64,000 nt of DNA from Paramecium pentaurelia (GCA_905183005.1 CAJJDO010000007.1:186001-250000); one strand, 5' to 3'; shown: positions 1-13,421, counted from the stretch's first letter. Numbers and translations are program-made. Notes: a model not told the origin generated them from the sequence alone.

Positions 1-324
1 TGGTTCTATAATTTCACAAGTGATAAAGGTTTGATCATCAAGTACATGTCCAATTTACATTTGTTTAGGAATTACAACCAAATAGCCATTTTATTTTATA
101 TTTTTGACTTAGAATTATTATATTTCCTCATTATCAGGATCTTCTCTCTAAGTGTATACAAATGAATTTGCAATCTAAACTTCTAAATTCTAATTGATAA
201 TTTACTAAACTACCTGTTATGTACGATCTACTGTTGCAATGAATTGTTTATTTCCTGTATTAACAAAAAGACGAATAAATTATCTTTATGGAGCTTCAGG
301 TGGTTTATTTAAAAATAATTCCAT
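1..324 (-). CDS. Hypothetical protein, N-terminal part only (runs off the window)
   Basis: An open reading frame in code 6 starts at the ATG at 324-322 and stays open to the window edge, giving 108 residues. It begins MELFLNKPPEAPQRQFIR and is rich in Gln, Val and Ile, with a short acidic stretch (REDPDNEE) around residue 65. No intron is needed. I do not recognise the family. The alternation of short beta-like stretches (FIRLFVN, FIATVD, YLVVIP) suggests a compact folded domain, but this is only an impression. The C-terminal part lies outside the window, so nothing can be said about its length or neighbours on that side. Confidence 0.6.
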
Positions 325-1536
325 TAATTAAAATTAATAATTGTATTTTTATAATAATATATCTACAAACTCATCTTATGTTGAACTTTGCAAATAGAAT
401 TAGTTTTAAAAGGGTCATTAATAATGTTGGTGTTAATTTAAAGGCTTTTCATTTTAAATAAGATAGTCAGCTATAAAGATTAATTCTATATTTTTGTATT
501 TGGCATTAAAAAGAATCTAAAAATATTAATATTATTATGTGTCCGTTTCTGTATCTAATTCATTTGATATTTGAATAATTTTTTATGATACTAAGGATTA
601 TAATGTCTTTTTCGTAATCAATTAATTTTTCATCAAAATCAATCACTAGAGTTTTTTAGATAATAAGATGAAAAGTGAGGTTTCTTGTAGGAATAAAAAC
701 CTTTGTGTTTATTGATTTTGGAAATAAAATTAAAATAATCAAAAAAATTTACAATAGTCTTTTTACAATCGAAATCCAATTTTAATCGCATTTAATATCA
801 AGTTGTAATTGGAATTATTCCTCTCTTAAAAAATTAAAAATAATAAAATAATAGTATTTTTCTTCTTTAAAGATTAGTCGATAATTATTATCTATTGCTT
901 TATTTTGATTCGATTTATTATTCTTATTTAAACTTTCATTTTATTTGTTTTTTATTTAATCTAATTAATGTACATCATAGAGTATTTTGTTTATAAGTCA
1001 TCTTCAATTAAGCAGTCAAAGTTAAGCAGTTAAAGTTTAAATTTTAATTGTCAATCTATTTTATGATGTAAGGCTGGTATATAATTTTCAACTAAATTTT
1101 CTGTGGTCTATTACTATTTTTGATTTTAGATGGTTAAATAAAATTTTTGTATTTATAATGTTTACAGTGTATATTTTTGTTGGGCTAAAGTTGTTGTACT
1201 CTAATCATTTCTTGAGTATTTAATTTTCTTATCAATTCAATTTGGAATATAATAAAAAAAGATTGCTGTGTTTTGTTAATGATCATATTTTCAACAAATG
1301 GGCTACAATAGACTTTTTAAGAACACGCCTCTTATTTTAGCTATTATAGTTAGATCAAACTTAAGTTAGTGGTAAAACTTGGAATAATTAAGATAATATT
1401 AATGTATTTTTAAGACATTTTTGATGTACTAAATATAGTGCAGATCTGAAGTTGATTGAGATTAAAATTTAGAACAAGGTAACAATAACCAATAGTAACA
1501 ACTTAAATCTTAACCCAAAAGTATATGTATTTAATT
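325..1536. other. Intergenic stretch, no supported gene
   Basis: About 1.2 kb of AT-rich sequence between two minus-strand genes. Open stretches exist on the plus strand at about 1070-1210 and 1260-1440, but with a single stop codon in an AT-rich genome such lengths are expected by chance. None has a good start, an intron pattern or a recognisable motif. A 14-bp unit (aagcagtcaaagtt) occurs twice in tandem, with one mismatch, at about 1011-1038. Confidence 0.5.
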
Positions 1537-2193
1537 TCATAATTTTTTTATTTTATTATGTCTAATCGATTTAACTCTCTCATTAGTTTTATTGATAAAC
1601 TTGGCTTTTTCAAGGACTCCTTGGCCACTCTTTCTTTTTTATTCCATTTATGTCTCAAGCTTCTCCTTTGTTGTATATTGCTTCCAATCTAATTTAGATT
1701 TAGTCACAGAATTGATAGTCTTTGCTTTGTTGGTCAATTTCTTTATAACTTCTCTATAATATCGGAAACTATCCCTTAACTCTTTCATTGTCATAGCTAA
1801 TTATAGATTATTGAATACAATTTCCTATTGTTTATTTGATTTACTTATTTTATACAGGTTCTATGTTTTCTTCCTATATTTCCCCTTTATCATTAATTAA
1901 AAATGATTTTCCGGCAAACTTGACTCGTTTGACTTAAACACGATTCTGTTCTTTCAATATAATTATTCATTACCATCAAGTACTTCCCTTACAATTTATT
2001 AGGCAGTCTTGGTACAAATCTTAGGTTAGTACAAATCAATTTTTTTCATCTCTTAATAGATTTCATCGATGTTTAATATTTTAGGATGATTTAAGTTTTT
2101 ACTAACTTCAGAATCTTCCTATTCATCTGGCACATATTCCACATCATCTTCACTTTCAACATCGATCCCGTAAAGTTTAATATTTTTGGACAT
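1537..2193 (-). CDS. BCNT/CFDP1 (SWC5-type) chromatin-remodelling subunit
   Basis: Three exons joined by introns of 23 nt and 31 nt give a 200-aa protein. The N-terminus is acidic (VESEDDVEYVPDEQ), as in BCNT proteins. The C-terminal ~80 residues carry the BCNT-C signature: SKLDWKQYTTKE, then GQGVLEKAKFINKTNERV. This matches the family pattern of LDW, a GYL-like turn and an RxD/RxE basic end. In yeast, SWC5 is part of the SWR1 complex that deposits H2A.Z in nucleosomes, so this is expected to be a nuclear chromatin factor. The start is the only ATG that keeps the acidic N-terminus. The identification rests on the C-terminal domain; the exact family role in ciliates is inferred. Confidence 0.72.
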
Positions 2194-2355
2194 ATAAAAA
2201 TTATACTCTTGTGATAATTATTGAAAAGAATTTTATATTTATATTAAGAATAACTTGGTAGTGCTAATCAAAAAAAATAGATTTTCTATTAAAATTCATT
2301 GTTTGTTATATGATTGAGAAGAAAATAAAAACTAAATATATATATATTAATTAAT

Positions 2356-3682
2356 ATGATAACATTATTATTGATTTTTGGAGTTTAAGGTCAATATTTA
2401 CCTACAAGTACTGGATGTTTGGGAACAGATTATTTATACAAATTTGAAGATTTATCATTCTGTTTTACTTGTTAAAAAGGATGTAAAAGCTGTTGTGATC
2501 CATAATTATGCAATGAATGTGAAGACAGATACAGATTTAATTCAACTACATCTACTTGTATTAGATGTCCAGTATTTAAATATTTCATATTTAGGTAAAC
2601 TGTGAAGTATGTGAACCAGATGGTTTATTTTCTAAATGTTCAAAATGTGAAACAGGATATATAAAATAAGATGATGGTAGCTGTAAGAAATGTGGAGATG
2701 ATTGTGTCTCTTGTTCATTGGCAGATTATTGTTCATAATGTGCAGATGCTTTCTATGTAGAAAAAGGAAGTAATAAAGAATAATTATGAATTTCTATAGT
2801 TTGTAAAGATTGTCCATATGGATGTAAAAGTTGTACTTAAGTTGAAGAATAATTATTTGTGTGTGATACTTGCATTGATAGATATTATTTAGTAGGAGAA
2901 TAATGTACAAAATGTCCAACTGGATGTCTAAAATGTGATGACGATTTCACTTGCACTAGTTGTGAAGATGCTTATGTATTGAAAGAAACTAAACTTTGTG
3001 AATTTTGTACTCCAAATTGTAAAAAATGTTCAGAAAATACATGTACTGAATGTTAAATAGGTTATGTTTTAACAGCAGATAATTAATGTCTAGGTTGTCC
3101 AGATATTAATTGTGAAAGTTGTTAATAGGATGATAGAACTAAATGTACTAAATGTGCATCTAAATTTTATTTACTTAATTCAACTTGTATTGCTTGTGAT
3201 GTCAATTGTAAATAATGTGATACTCCAGGACATTGTGTTGAATGTAAACCAGGATATTTTATTAAAAATGGAGTTTGTACTGCTAATTCTATTAAATATT
3301 GTTAAGTACAAAATGAAACTGCATGTCTTACTTGTGAAAGTGGATATTATATTAAAAATGGTGCATGTAATCCATGTGGTGATAATTGTTTGTAATGTTC
3401 AGGACCTTCATCATGCAATTAATGTGCAACTGCTTATTTCTTTAATGGTTTTTAATGTTAAGGATGTGGTACTGGTTGTGAAAGATGTGTTGATTCAAAT
3501 ATTTGTCTTAAATGTACTTATGGGTATATAATATTATATAAGATAGTTTTTATATTTCTAAAGGAGTTTGTGAAAGATGTATAGATGGAGTTTGTTAATG
3601 TTCAATTAAAGAAAATATGATATAGAATTAGAGCAATTAAATCATAGTTTTGATGTTATTATTATTATTGATATTATCATGA
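2356..3682 (+). CDS. Secreted or surface Cys-rich repeat protein
   Basis: Four exons joined by introns of 23 nt (2572-2594), 30 nt and 23 nt give 416 aa. The N-terminus MITLLLIFGVQGQ is a signal peptide. The body is a run of furin-like/GF-receptor-like CxxC modules (CPxGCxxC, CxxCxxGYxL), each about 20-25 residues, up to about residue 390. The end is a short hydrophobic tail (LMLLLLLILS) directly before the TGA, with no cytoplasmic residues, which fits a GPI-anchor signal or a bare C-terminal anchor. Large families of such Cys-rich surface proteins are usual in Paramecium. Ligand and function are unknown. It lies 313 nt upstream of SAC1 on the same strand. Confidence 0.8.
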
Positions 3683-3995
3683 ATTTATTTATAATTCAAA
3701 TCATAAAATTGTTCTATTTAAAACTTAATCATTTTTTCAAAGGTTTTACATCTTATATTTGATTTATGAATTAAATAATTATAATTAAATTATCTATTTA
3801 AAATATTTATTAGAGATGCTTCTTCAATTTTGAAAAAAGAATCAATTTGTCATTTATCTCATTCAAATATCATATAATTATCTTTGATATAATTCTATGT
3901 TGTAAAATTGAATATGATTTATCTACAACTATAGGTTATGCGGTAATTTATTTATCAAATAAATTTTATTATAATTAAAATCTTAATAATTACAG
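3683..3995. other. Intergenic stretch, nothing recognised
   Basis: 313 nt of AT-rich sequence between the Cys-rich surface protein gene and SAC1. It presumably holds the 3' end of one gene and the promoter of the next, but I see no motif that can be named. Confidence 0.4.
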
Positions 3996-5872
3996 ATGGC
4001 TGATGCAGCTTAAATCTATGGTCAAAAAAAGTATTTATATAGACAGGATGGATTATTTATTCGATTCAATGATAATGATAAAGAATTGATTATAAGATCT
4101 TTAAATGGATCAATTGATGTATAATTGAGGTAAAAGTTTTAAGATTTCAACCCATAATAATCAGATTGTTTAGAATTTAATGCAATTTATGGAATTGTAA
4201 CATTGAAATAGTTGAATTATTTAGTTGTTGTTGTAAAAGCTGCTTTCATTAGTTCAATAATGAATTTACCAATATTTTAAGCTGAGAAGTTCTAATTTAT
4301 TCCTATCGAAGATAAAAAGTAATATGAAATTAATAAAATCAAGAATAAGTTCTAGAGATGCCTAATACATTGCAGGTCTTCAGGAGATATTTAACACGAA
4401 AACCTTTTATTATTCTGAATAATATGATCTAACAAACTCGTTGTAGAGATATGTAGAAAATAAAGGAATTCGTAAGCCATTATCTTAGTATTGGATGAAT
4501 AGTGAAAATTGCAAACCTTTTCGTTTATGTAATCCAGAATAATGGATACCAATTTTTATTTCAGGTCTTATTGCTATTAGATATTTCAAATTAAATGATA
4601 TAGATTGTTAAATATGTTTAATTAGTAGAAGAGATAAAAGAAGAATGGGTAGAAGATTCATTAGTAGAGGAGCTGATTTAGATGGGAATTGTAGTAATTT
4701 TGCAGAGACAGAATAAATATTTAGATATTAATCAAACTATTTTTCATTTTTATAATCTAGAGGTTCCATGCCTTTTAAATGGATATAGAAGCCAGATTTA
4801 AAATGGGCACCAAAAGCTAAGATTTTAGGAGATATTACTACTAATACTGAAATAGCATAAAAACATTTTTCTGATTAATTTTAATTAGGTATTCAAAGAT
4901 ATATTCTTGTTAATTTAATTGATAAAAAAGGAACATAAAATGTATTAGGGAATTATTATAATGATGTGATTAATAGATTAAAAAATGACAATTTAAAATA
5001 TATATGGTTTGATTTTCATCATGAATGTAGAGGAATGAAATATTAGAATTTATCAAAATTAATAAATATGATGGCTTCAGATTTAAAACTTGAAGATTAA
5101 TGTAGTTTTGATCTTAAATCAGGAACTTCATAATTAAATATAATCAATGTGATGACTACTTAGAAATCCATTATAAGAACAAATTGTGTTGATTGTTTGG
5201 ATAGAACTAATGTAGTTCAATCTGTAATTGCTAGACATTAACTTTGGAATACTTTATAAAAATTAGGAATACGAAGAAACACTGTAAATTATTCAATAAT
5301 ATTTAATAGAACTAAGCAATGGAACCATTTCCTGATAAATTAGAATAGATATTTAGAGACATTTGGACATTGAATGCAGATACTATTTCATTATTATATA
5401 CTGGAACAGGAGCTTTGAAAACAGATTCAACAAAAAAAGGAAAAAGAACAGTTTTAGGTGCAATAGAAGATGGTAGAAGATCTATAATTAGATATTTCAT
5501 TGGAAATTTTCATGATGGAGGATATTAAAATAATATAGATCTTTTAACAAATAAGATAGATTTGAAGAGACATGAATATAATAACAAATTTTTTACAGGA
5601 TGGCATTGTTTGTTATTGATTGTAATTATATATATATATATAAAACATAGTTTGCCTCTGTTCATTTAGGATTATGGAAACTTAGTGGATTTGCATTATA
5701 ACATCCAAAGGTGAATTAAATATTAGGAATTTAAAAAAAACAAGAAAATAATGATTAACTTAAGATAACAATTGCTCATTTTGCTTTAGTAGCTACAGGA
5801 ATGTTTATTATCAGAACACTTATATTAAGTAAATATAAACTGTTTGTCAGAGAAGCCAAGATAAACCATTGA
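3996..5872 (+). CDS. SAC1: SAC1-type phosphoinositide phosphatase
   Basis: Four exons joined by introns of 37 nt (4319-4355), 26 nt (5284-5309) and 29 nt (5622-5650) give 594 aa, close to the ~590 aa of yeast and human SAC1. The Sac domain spans residues ~50-510. Landmarks are TFYYSEQYDLTNSLQR, SRRGAD-like SRGADLDG, the catalytic CX5R loop in RTNCVDCLDRTNVVQS (Cys near residue 385), and LYTGTGALKTD followed by GKRT. Two C-terminal membrane segments follow (around WHCLLLIFASVHLGLW and IAHFALVATGMFIIRTLIL) with a Lys-rich tail, the topology of ER/Golgi SAC1, which dephosphorylates PI4P and other monophosphorylated phosphoinositides. All key residues are present, so it should be active. The third intron is a run of TA repeats; ignoring it destroys the first membrane segment. 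Confidence 0.95.
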
Positions 5873-5913
5873 TTGATTAGGCATGAAAATTTATAAAATT
5901 GATTAAATTTAAG

Positions 5914-7150
5914 TCATTATTTATTACTATAATGAGATTATCTCTTTAATTAATCTCTATATAATTAAAGTTCTTATTCCTTGTGATTTAATAATTAATT
6001 TAATCTATTGCATTCATTTTAAAATATAGAAACTTTGCTTTCTAAATCCTTTAAATTTTAATTTGTAAATTATGATTAACTTTATCTTCTTAAAATTTCT
6101 ATTTCTTTATTTCTATCATCAATGATTTTTCTAAGACTAAAAAAGATGAATTTTAATAATTACTTAGTAATTTCTTAGTTTTAATATTCAGTCTCTTAAA
6201 CTATTTTTTCCAATCTATTTAATTTTTATTAAACAGTATCTAAATCATCTTATTTTAATTTCAAATTAAGCTCTGCTTTCTTTAAGTCTGATTATAAATT
6301 GACTACAAAATTAATCTTCAATATTACAAATATTTTAATCTTTTGTTCTTGATTTTGCTAAAAATTCTTAGGCTTCAAACCTCTAAGATTCAAGAGATTA
6401 ACATCTTATTTACCATTAATCTAATTATTCTCTAAGTCTATTCATTTCGATTTATACAATATTTTCATTATCTTATACAGCTCTCTTCATTCTTTCAATT
6501 TCCATTTCAACATTAGATCTTGTTTTCAATTAATCTTCTAAACTTGAATATCTATGTCTCCATTAATCAATTTCTGAATTCAAATCTAAAATTGTCTTAT
6601 TGAGTCTATCCACTTCTTACATTAATTAATTAACTCTTCCTGTATCTTCAAAATAACTAATCTTTTCAGATGCAATATTTTATGATTTTAATTTAAAATT
6701 TTCTTATTGCAAATCGTATATTTATTTTTCTAAGAATGTACATTTATCTATGATCAATATTGAATTATACTTCTCCATGGCTCTTCAATATCAGTACGAG
6801 GTACAACCTTAACTGGTTTATCCAAATGTTGAATTTCTTAGTATATAGGCTAAGGTTATATTATATTTTATATAATTTCAGCTCCTTGACTTGGTTACTA
6901 AAATTGCTATTATTTATTTAATGCTTAAATTTCAGGTGATATTTAGAACTATTATACTTAATTTGATGTATACTTCTTATGCATAAGCTCTTGCAGATGC
7001 AGACCCAAATTAAATTGGTAATCCTGGCCCTGATTCTATACTCAAAGGTTTCTATGTATTAATATCTATATTCATTGATTAGGGATATCTTATTTGATCA
7101 TATGTAGATCTACTATTAATACCATAAGCTGGATTTCTATAGGAAGCCAT
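5914..7150 (-). CDS. Coiled-coil protein
   Basis: Four or five exons give 378 aa (387 if the last intron is not removed). Introns of 25, 23 and 25 nt are required by frame. A fourth of 27 nt is inferred because reading through it would insert a hydrophobic LLKFIFFSL stretch into a coiled coil. The first ~120 residues are low-complexity (Pro, Gln, Ser, Tyr) with no domain. From about residue 125 to the end the sequence is one long heptad-like coiled coil rich in Glu, Lys, Leu and Gln (for example VDRLNKTILDLNSEI). Such proteins are common among basal-body and cytoskeletal components of ciliates, but no specific family is recognised. It is convergent with SAC1, 41 nt apart. Confidence 0.75.
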
Positions 7151-7279
7151 AGTTACGAAAAAATAAAATTTATTATAATGTAATAAATTTTTCAAACATA
7201 TTTTTAAACAGTTTCTTATTTGTTATACTATTTCTTTAATTTTGCAAGTTTTATAGACTTTAAATATTATATATAAATT

Positions 7280-10200
7280 ATGGACACTATTAAATAAAAA
7301 TGGAAAAACTATACACTATAAAAAAGACTGAAAGATCTTTGGGAAGATTATAAGAAGGTTTCAAATTTATCAGAGGATCCATAAACTCTTAAAAAGTAAT
7401 CTGTATTTTTACTAAAAAGATTCTAACAATTTCTTGAATAAGCAAATATAACAATTAAGAATTTTTTAAAAAGCAATGATTAGCAATTAGAAGTCATTCT
7501 AGGTGATGCTAATTAAGTCTTGGTTGTAATATTGGATTATTTGAATAAATTTCCGGAAATCTAAAAAAGGTTATAATTATATTAAACTTATCTTTAGAAA
7601 TGCAGACTAAGGGCAATTGGTTTAAGATATAATGGAATAATGTATTCAATTGGCAGAATAAATTTTAAGAGAACCAAAGTATCGTAAAAGTGTTGAAAAT
7701 TCTCATAATGTCTTGTCTGATTTTCTAAATTTAATTGAAAAAGCATAGAAGACTGAATCAAAAGTTCTTATCATAAAGTTGATTGTATTTGCTTTTTTCT
7801 AACAAAGGTTTTATTTTCAGAGAATCTCAATTAAAGGATTGAATTTTTTGAATAATAAGGATTCCACAAATTGCTTTCAATATTGATGAATAAGGATCCA
7901 CAACTTAATCGAGTAATATCGAAAGCACTCTTGCATTTTTTACTTATAGAAGATATAAATTAAGTAGTTATATGCAATGTAGAAGATGGATAAGAATAAA
8001 CAATAAAATAAAAGTTTAGTAAAATAGCTGTGTCATTGAGGTCTTTTGCATTTCAAGGTATTAAATCATTATTAATATTATTTCAGAATTGTCAAAAGTG
8101 TTCCTTCCAACATAAAATAATAAATAATTAAGTATCAAGTAGTTTTGTGTTGAAAAGAAAGAAATTCTAACTTTATCATAAGCTATTGAATAATAGATAA
8201 GTTTACAATCAATTTTTGAAATTGATTTAAGTTTTTACATGAATTCCTAATCAATAACTAGATCTACATCAGATTAGGATCAGAATAAAAATGAAATTTA
8301 TGAAAAAATTATAAGCATAAGTAATACTCCTCCAGATAAACTGGCCTTATCTTAAACATAATCTGAAAGATCTTAATCTGAAGATATACTTAAAGAATTT
8401 CAAGTACTTTAAGGAGGATTCAAAGCCATTTTAGAAACACTTGAAAAAGCTACATCTGAAGTTTAAGTTGACTTGCTATAAACTATATAAGAAATCCTTC
8501 AAAATAATGCTAGAAATAAAATAGAGTTCAAAAGAGTTAATGGTTATCAATTATTAAGCGATTTTATTACTAATAAAGATTAATAGGATGAATAATTTTA
8601 ATAATAATTCTACAATTTTTTAAAATAAATATCAACTACAGAAACTGAGATTGATGATTTAGATGCATTCACTTTAATGCTTGAATTATTGCCTATATAA
8701 TAGGATAAACTATTAAATATTATTGTAGAAGTATTAAATTAAAATTGGAAAAATGTTATTATTGCTAAAAGATTAAAGTTATACTATTATTTAGCTATTA
8801 TTTAAATGAGATAATATTTATCATCAGATTAAATTACTGAGAAATTCTGTAATATTGATAATGAATACATATTTACAAATTTTAAAAATATTTTAGTTAA
8901 AGTTAAATTTTAATAATCAGATGAAATATGTTAATAATTATATTAACTATATGAATAACTAAATTAGTTAGAAGGTTTTTATAGTCTTGAATTTGAAGCA
9001 ATTTAAAGTTAATTAGCTATATTATTTCTTGATGAAATTGATATTTTTAAATAAATTGTTGGTTTTACATTCAAAATGATAGAATTGAAATTGAGTAAGA
9101 AATGTAGATACATGAATTCATTTGATCATTAAAGTGAATTAGCATTTAAAAATTTTAGTATCATATTTGAATAAATTTATCATACATTCTTAAAAGCTAA
9201 AAAAAATAATATGTAAGATGCAAAGGATTAATCTAATTATGTATTTTTTATATAAATAGTTGAAATTATTAATTAATTTTTAGTATGTGATCACAATATA
9301 TAAAAACAAGAAGTAGATATATTTAAAAATATGGTTAGTTAAAATAGATGTGAATAATTTATGAATTTAATCAAACCAAATCTTAAATTAATTTAAAGTA
9401 AATAAATACTAGAATTATTTGATTTTGAATATAACGAAAAAAGTAATTTAGCAATTGCTCATTTATAATTTCGATTAAATTAAGTTTTGTTTAATTCACT
9501 TGCAGGAATTATGAGACATAATGATTTTAAAATAGAACCTTAAATGGTTATATATTTAGTCTATTCTCAATATGAAATGTGGAATGCTTTAGAATAATAA
9601 CCTTAAAATCCAATCACCCCATTATTAGAATTTTTAATGGATATTTCGAAACTAAGTTCGTAATACTTATAATGTATTTCCCACTTTTTTTTCAAAATCA
9701 AATTATGTGATGAAAATACTATTGTAATTGAAAATCTTATATCATTTTTAAAGTAATTTGACTTCAAAAACTAAGATTTAATTGTTAATATGCTTATTTC
9801 AATATGTAAAAATTTGCCATATTATTATGATATGGTAAACTTATATCCTGTATTAATATAATATATAGAAACTTATTTAAACAAAGTAGATTTAGAATTA
9901 TGGTTTGATTTTTTATTTTCAGGTGAAACTATTAAAAAATTAAATGAACAAAATTATGGAGCTACAATGAGTGATATCTTGAGTTTGCTTTCAATTCATA
10001 GTATGTTTTAAGAAAAAGTATTTGATAAAATGATCAATGGAGAATATTTAACAAACTCATTTGCTACTCTTTAATATGAAACAACAAAGGAATAAAGTAT
10101 TAAATTATCAAATATATTATATTTATTGAATGCAAAAAGCAATAAAATTAAGGTAATTAATATAATAATAATCTTAGAATCCTATTTATAGTAATAAATA

Positions 10201-11705
10201 AAAATTCTTTTAATTGATATAAAAACTTATAAATGGAGAAGAGTTTTCAAATTAATTATGTAACACAGTATTCAAACTTGTATTTTGGAATTTTGATAGT
10301 TATCATCTACTTTACACAGAGAATAGCAGTAATGTTTCATCAGTTATGGGAAGAAGTGAATTTGCTGAAATAATATAAAAAACTTAGAAATAATATTTAG
10401 AAAATAAATAACCTATTTAACATATAACAAATTTAGAATCATTGGAGCTTTTCTTTTTAATGTTAGGTAAAAATAAATCTTAAAGTTATATAATTGAAAT
10501 ATTAAAGATCTTTGAATCCCTTTTAGATAATTAAAATTTAGCTACTTTATTAGATTCAAATATAATATAAAGTTTATGTATGTTATTATAAAACTCAGAT
10601 AAAAGAATTGTATAGCAAATATATACAATAATAAGAACAATTATTTAATATGATCTAAGTAAATCGACTAAATTGAGAATAATTGATATTTTAAAAAGAC
10701 ATGATGATGCATCTCATATTTTGATAGACTATTTAAAAGATTTATTATAGAATCCAGTAATTAAAAATGATCATGTGATCTTCTTAAGAAATTTTGATAT
10801 TTTAGTAAAGAATTTTGAAGAATTAGTTGGTTTTAATGAAGAAATAGATATTTTATTATTTCAAATAATAAATTTGATGGCATCTAAAAATTCTCCAGAA
10901 ATACGATCAGTATTAAAATAATTGAATCTTTTTGAGTTTAGAGATAATTTGGCATTGCAAATAATAAAATATAAAATGGAACCTTAATAGTTGATGGATA
11001 TTTTATCAGGAATACCATTTGCATAATTATGTAACAGTAGAAATTTTAAAGAATCTAATTGTATGGCTTATTTATTGTAAAGATTGATTTAACATAAAGA
11101 TCATTTTGGTTTACCACTTTTAATAATTAAGATTTTAAAATATGATATATCATCAATAGAAGATAATAGAAAATATGTAAGTAAGCTTTTGTAGAATGAT
11201 TAATTGATTAATTTCTTTTATCCATCTATGTTAAGGAAATCAAGTAAAAGTTTAAAATGCTTTGATTAAGAGGATCAAAAAAATTAAAGATCTAATTCAC
11301 CAGAAACTGATGCAGCATTTTCTCAAAATATGACTGTAGATCAATTTCTCACTTTATTTTTTAGTGATAAATTATAGGATGAACGATAATAAATTAAATT
11401 AACATTAGAAAGAGCTCTTATTCCTGTTGAAAGTGAATACAAGAGATAAATAATGAAATATAATATGAAAAAACAAAATAGATTAGCTAAATTATCAGAA
11501 TAGGAATAAAGTGATAATTTAAGAGTAAGAAATAGTACATATTTAGATTTAAACTTCAAATAATGATTGGGAATTTAAGATACAATCTCGTTTAAAAAAG
11601 AGTAATGAAAGATCAAAAATGAGAAGTTAAAAATAATAGGAACAATTTGAATAAGTATTGGCTGATGGAGAGAACTAATGGTTTAAATTGTGCTTAGGAT
11701 AATGA
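7280..11705 (+). CDS. Large ARM/HEAT-like alpha-solenoid protein
   Basis: Six exons joined by introns of 28, 23, 29, 25 and 22 nt give 1432 aa. The whole length looks alpha-helical, with repeated ~40-residue helical units; a clear ARM-like unit is EFFEQQGFHKLLSILMNKD near residue 170. There is no signal peptide or convincing membrane segment. The C-terminal 100 residues become strongly charged (SRLKKSNERSKMRSQKQQ) and end in WFKLCLGQ. The long helical N-terminal region followed by a charged Trp-containing segment recalls the part of BEACH proteins (LvsA, WDFY3, neurobeachin) that precedes the PH-BEACH module, but no PH, BEACH or WD repeats follow. I therefore treat family membership as open. 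The next gene starts 24 nt after its TGA on the same strand. Confidence 0.7.
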
Positions 11706-11729
11706 AATTTATATATATTATATTAAAGT

Positions 11730-13400
11730 ATGTTTGTATAAGACATGCAATTTATACGATCAAGTGAATAAAACTTTGTCATAAACACTTAATCCTTTCA
11801 AACAGTTGTATTTTAGTATGATAGATTAATTCAAATGCAATTACCAGAGAAATAGCTTTATGATAGTTTAAAAAATAGGGCTCTGAAATTAGGGCAGACA
11901 ATAATGATAAGTGGTAATCCTTTTAAGGTTTTTTTATTGGATCCACTACATGGTCATGTAGGTGATACAACATCAATACTTTGTTATCCAGGAGATTTGA
12001 GCAATAATAGAACTTTATAACAAGTTTAATTTCTGAATCTCTCTCAGGAAAAGAAAGAACATATTACTAGACTTCCTATTAACTAACATATAAGTCAAGA
12101 TTAATAAATAATTATTGATGGACTTCTTATGTAAGTTATTCGATGTTAACCTGAAGATGGAATATTTCGATAGTAAACTGTAATTTATTATGTTAATAAA
12201 ATAGGAATGTAGAATTGTTAACACTGGAAAACCTATGTTATAAGAAATATAGATTATAATTCAAAACTAATAAGAATCAAATAAATAAGAATTACTGAAA
12301 AATTACATTTAGCCTTATTTTATGATTCCTAGGTATGTTAGAGAAGGATCTAGATTAAAGATTAAGGAAGTAGATTTTATTATTAAATCATGTAAACCAA
12401 AGAAAGGATTTATTGATAGTAGAACTATAATCCAATTATTTGATAGTGAATAATTTACATTTAAATCAATGAATGATGAAGATGAAGAAACTGGAGGTTT
12501 ATAAGTTTAAATAAATACTCTTAAAATTCTATAAGATAAAACAGCATCTAGAAATTAATTTGTTTAAAAAAGAAAAAAATTATATAGTATGATGGAAAAC
12601 TATTGTTAATATGATGAAAAAGAAAATTAGATTGTTTTATCTTCAAGAGACTTAAGTAGTAGAAGTTAATCAATTAATGATTTTCCAATCTTTCCAAATA
12701 CATTTCTTTCATAATTACATAAAGAAATTGATGAAGTTTCTCATGATCTAGAAAGTGATCTTATGGATAGTGATGAAACCTATTAAGGTATAGGACTTCA
12801 TGAATAAAATCAAAAATTATCATAGATGACTTTACCTGTTTTCTTTAAAAATATACTTATCTCCAATAAACATGGAGCTAATAGATAATCAAGATTATAA
12901 TAACCTGAATAGCCATATTCAGATGATTCATCTTTAGATAGATCTATAGATTCTGATAATAATGCTTAATAATAATAAAGTGAAACTTCTCTTCTCATTC
13001 ATGAAGATTAACCTCATTTGATAGCTCTTCCTCGATATTTTGATGAAATCGTATTAGTATTAATTAATATTTATCATTAAGTTTAATTCACAAAGATGGT
13101 TACCAATTATTCATGATGGAGTTTCATAAAACATTATAAATAAATTTCCAGAAAGGAAAATTGATCTTTAATGGATTTAAAATAAAGGAAAAAATGAGAA
13201 TGCTGATTTTTGTAAATGTATGATTTGTTTAATGGATTACACTGACGAAGAAATTGTGAGAACATTACCTTGTCGTAAATATCTAAATTAATTCATTTTT
13301 AGTTCACTATTTTCATTGTGAATGTATAGATTTCTGGTTAGCTAAAAGTCGTAAATGCCCAATTTGTAAAACTGGATGTGATTAACATCTAAACTATTGA
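11730..13400 (+). CDS. RING-H2 finger protein (probable E3 ubiquitin ligase)
   Basis: Four exons joined by introns of 25, 25 and 28 nt give 530 aa. The last ~60 residues form a RING-H2 finger: CKCMICLMDYTDEE, then LPCLHYFHCECIDFWL, then CPIC, ending 9 residues after the last pair. The 28-nt intron falls inside the finger, between the LPC cysteine and its first His. Upstream of it is RWLPIIHDGVSQNIINKFP, which may be a helical lead-in. The first ~240 residues form an unrecognised domain with beta-like segments (GQTIMISGNPFKVFLLDP, SRLKIKEVDFIIKSC), followed by ~180 residues of Ser/Asp/Gln-rich linker. RING-H2 proteins recruit E2 enzymes; the substrate is unknown. An alternative start is the ATG at 11745. 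Confidence 0.85.
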
Positions 13401-13421
13401 TTTATTTAAATTATTAACGAA

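Noticed and set aside
1011..1038. Two tandem copies of a 14-bp unit as a possible minisatellite
   Set aside because: There are only two copies with a mismatch and no wider array.
1067..1440. Plus-strand frames that vaguely resemble the C-terminus of a transposase
   Set aside because: No DDE residues, inverted repeats or continuous frame can be shown; the length is within chance for a one-stop code in AT-rich DNA.
3112..3531. Standard-code ORF of 139 aa within the Cys-rich gene
   Set aside because: It is in the wrong frame; the code-6 frame gives a signal peptide and regular CxxC modules.
5312..5500. Minus-strand ORF opposite SAC1
   Set aside because: It is a shadow of the conserved Sac domain coded on the plus strand.
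5622..5650. TA-repeat microsatellite inside SAC1
   Set aside because: It is the body of a 29-nt intron; removing it restores the first membrane segment.
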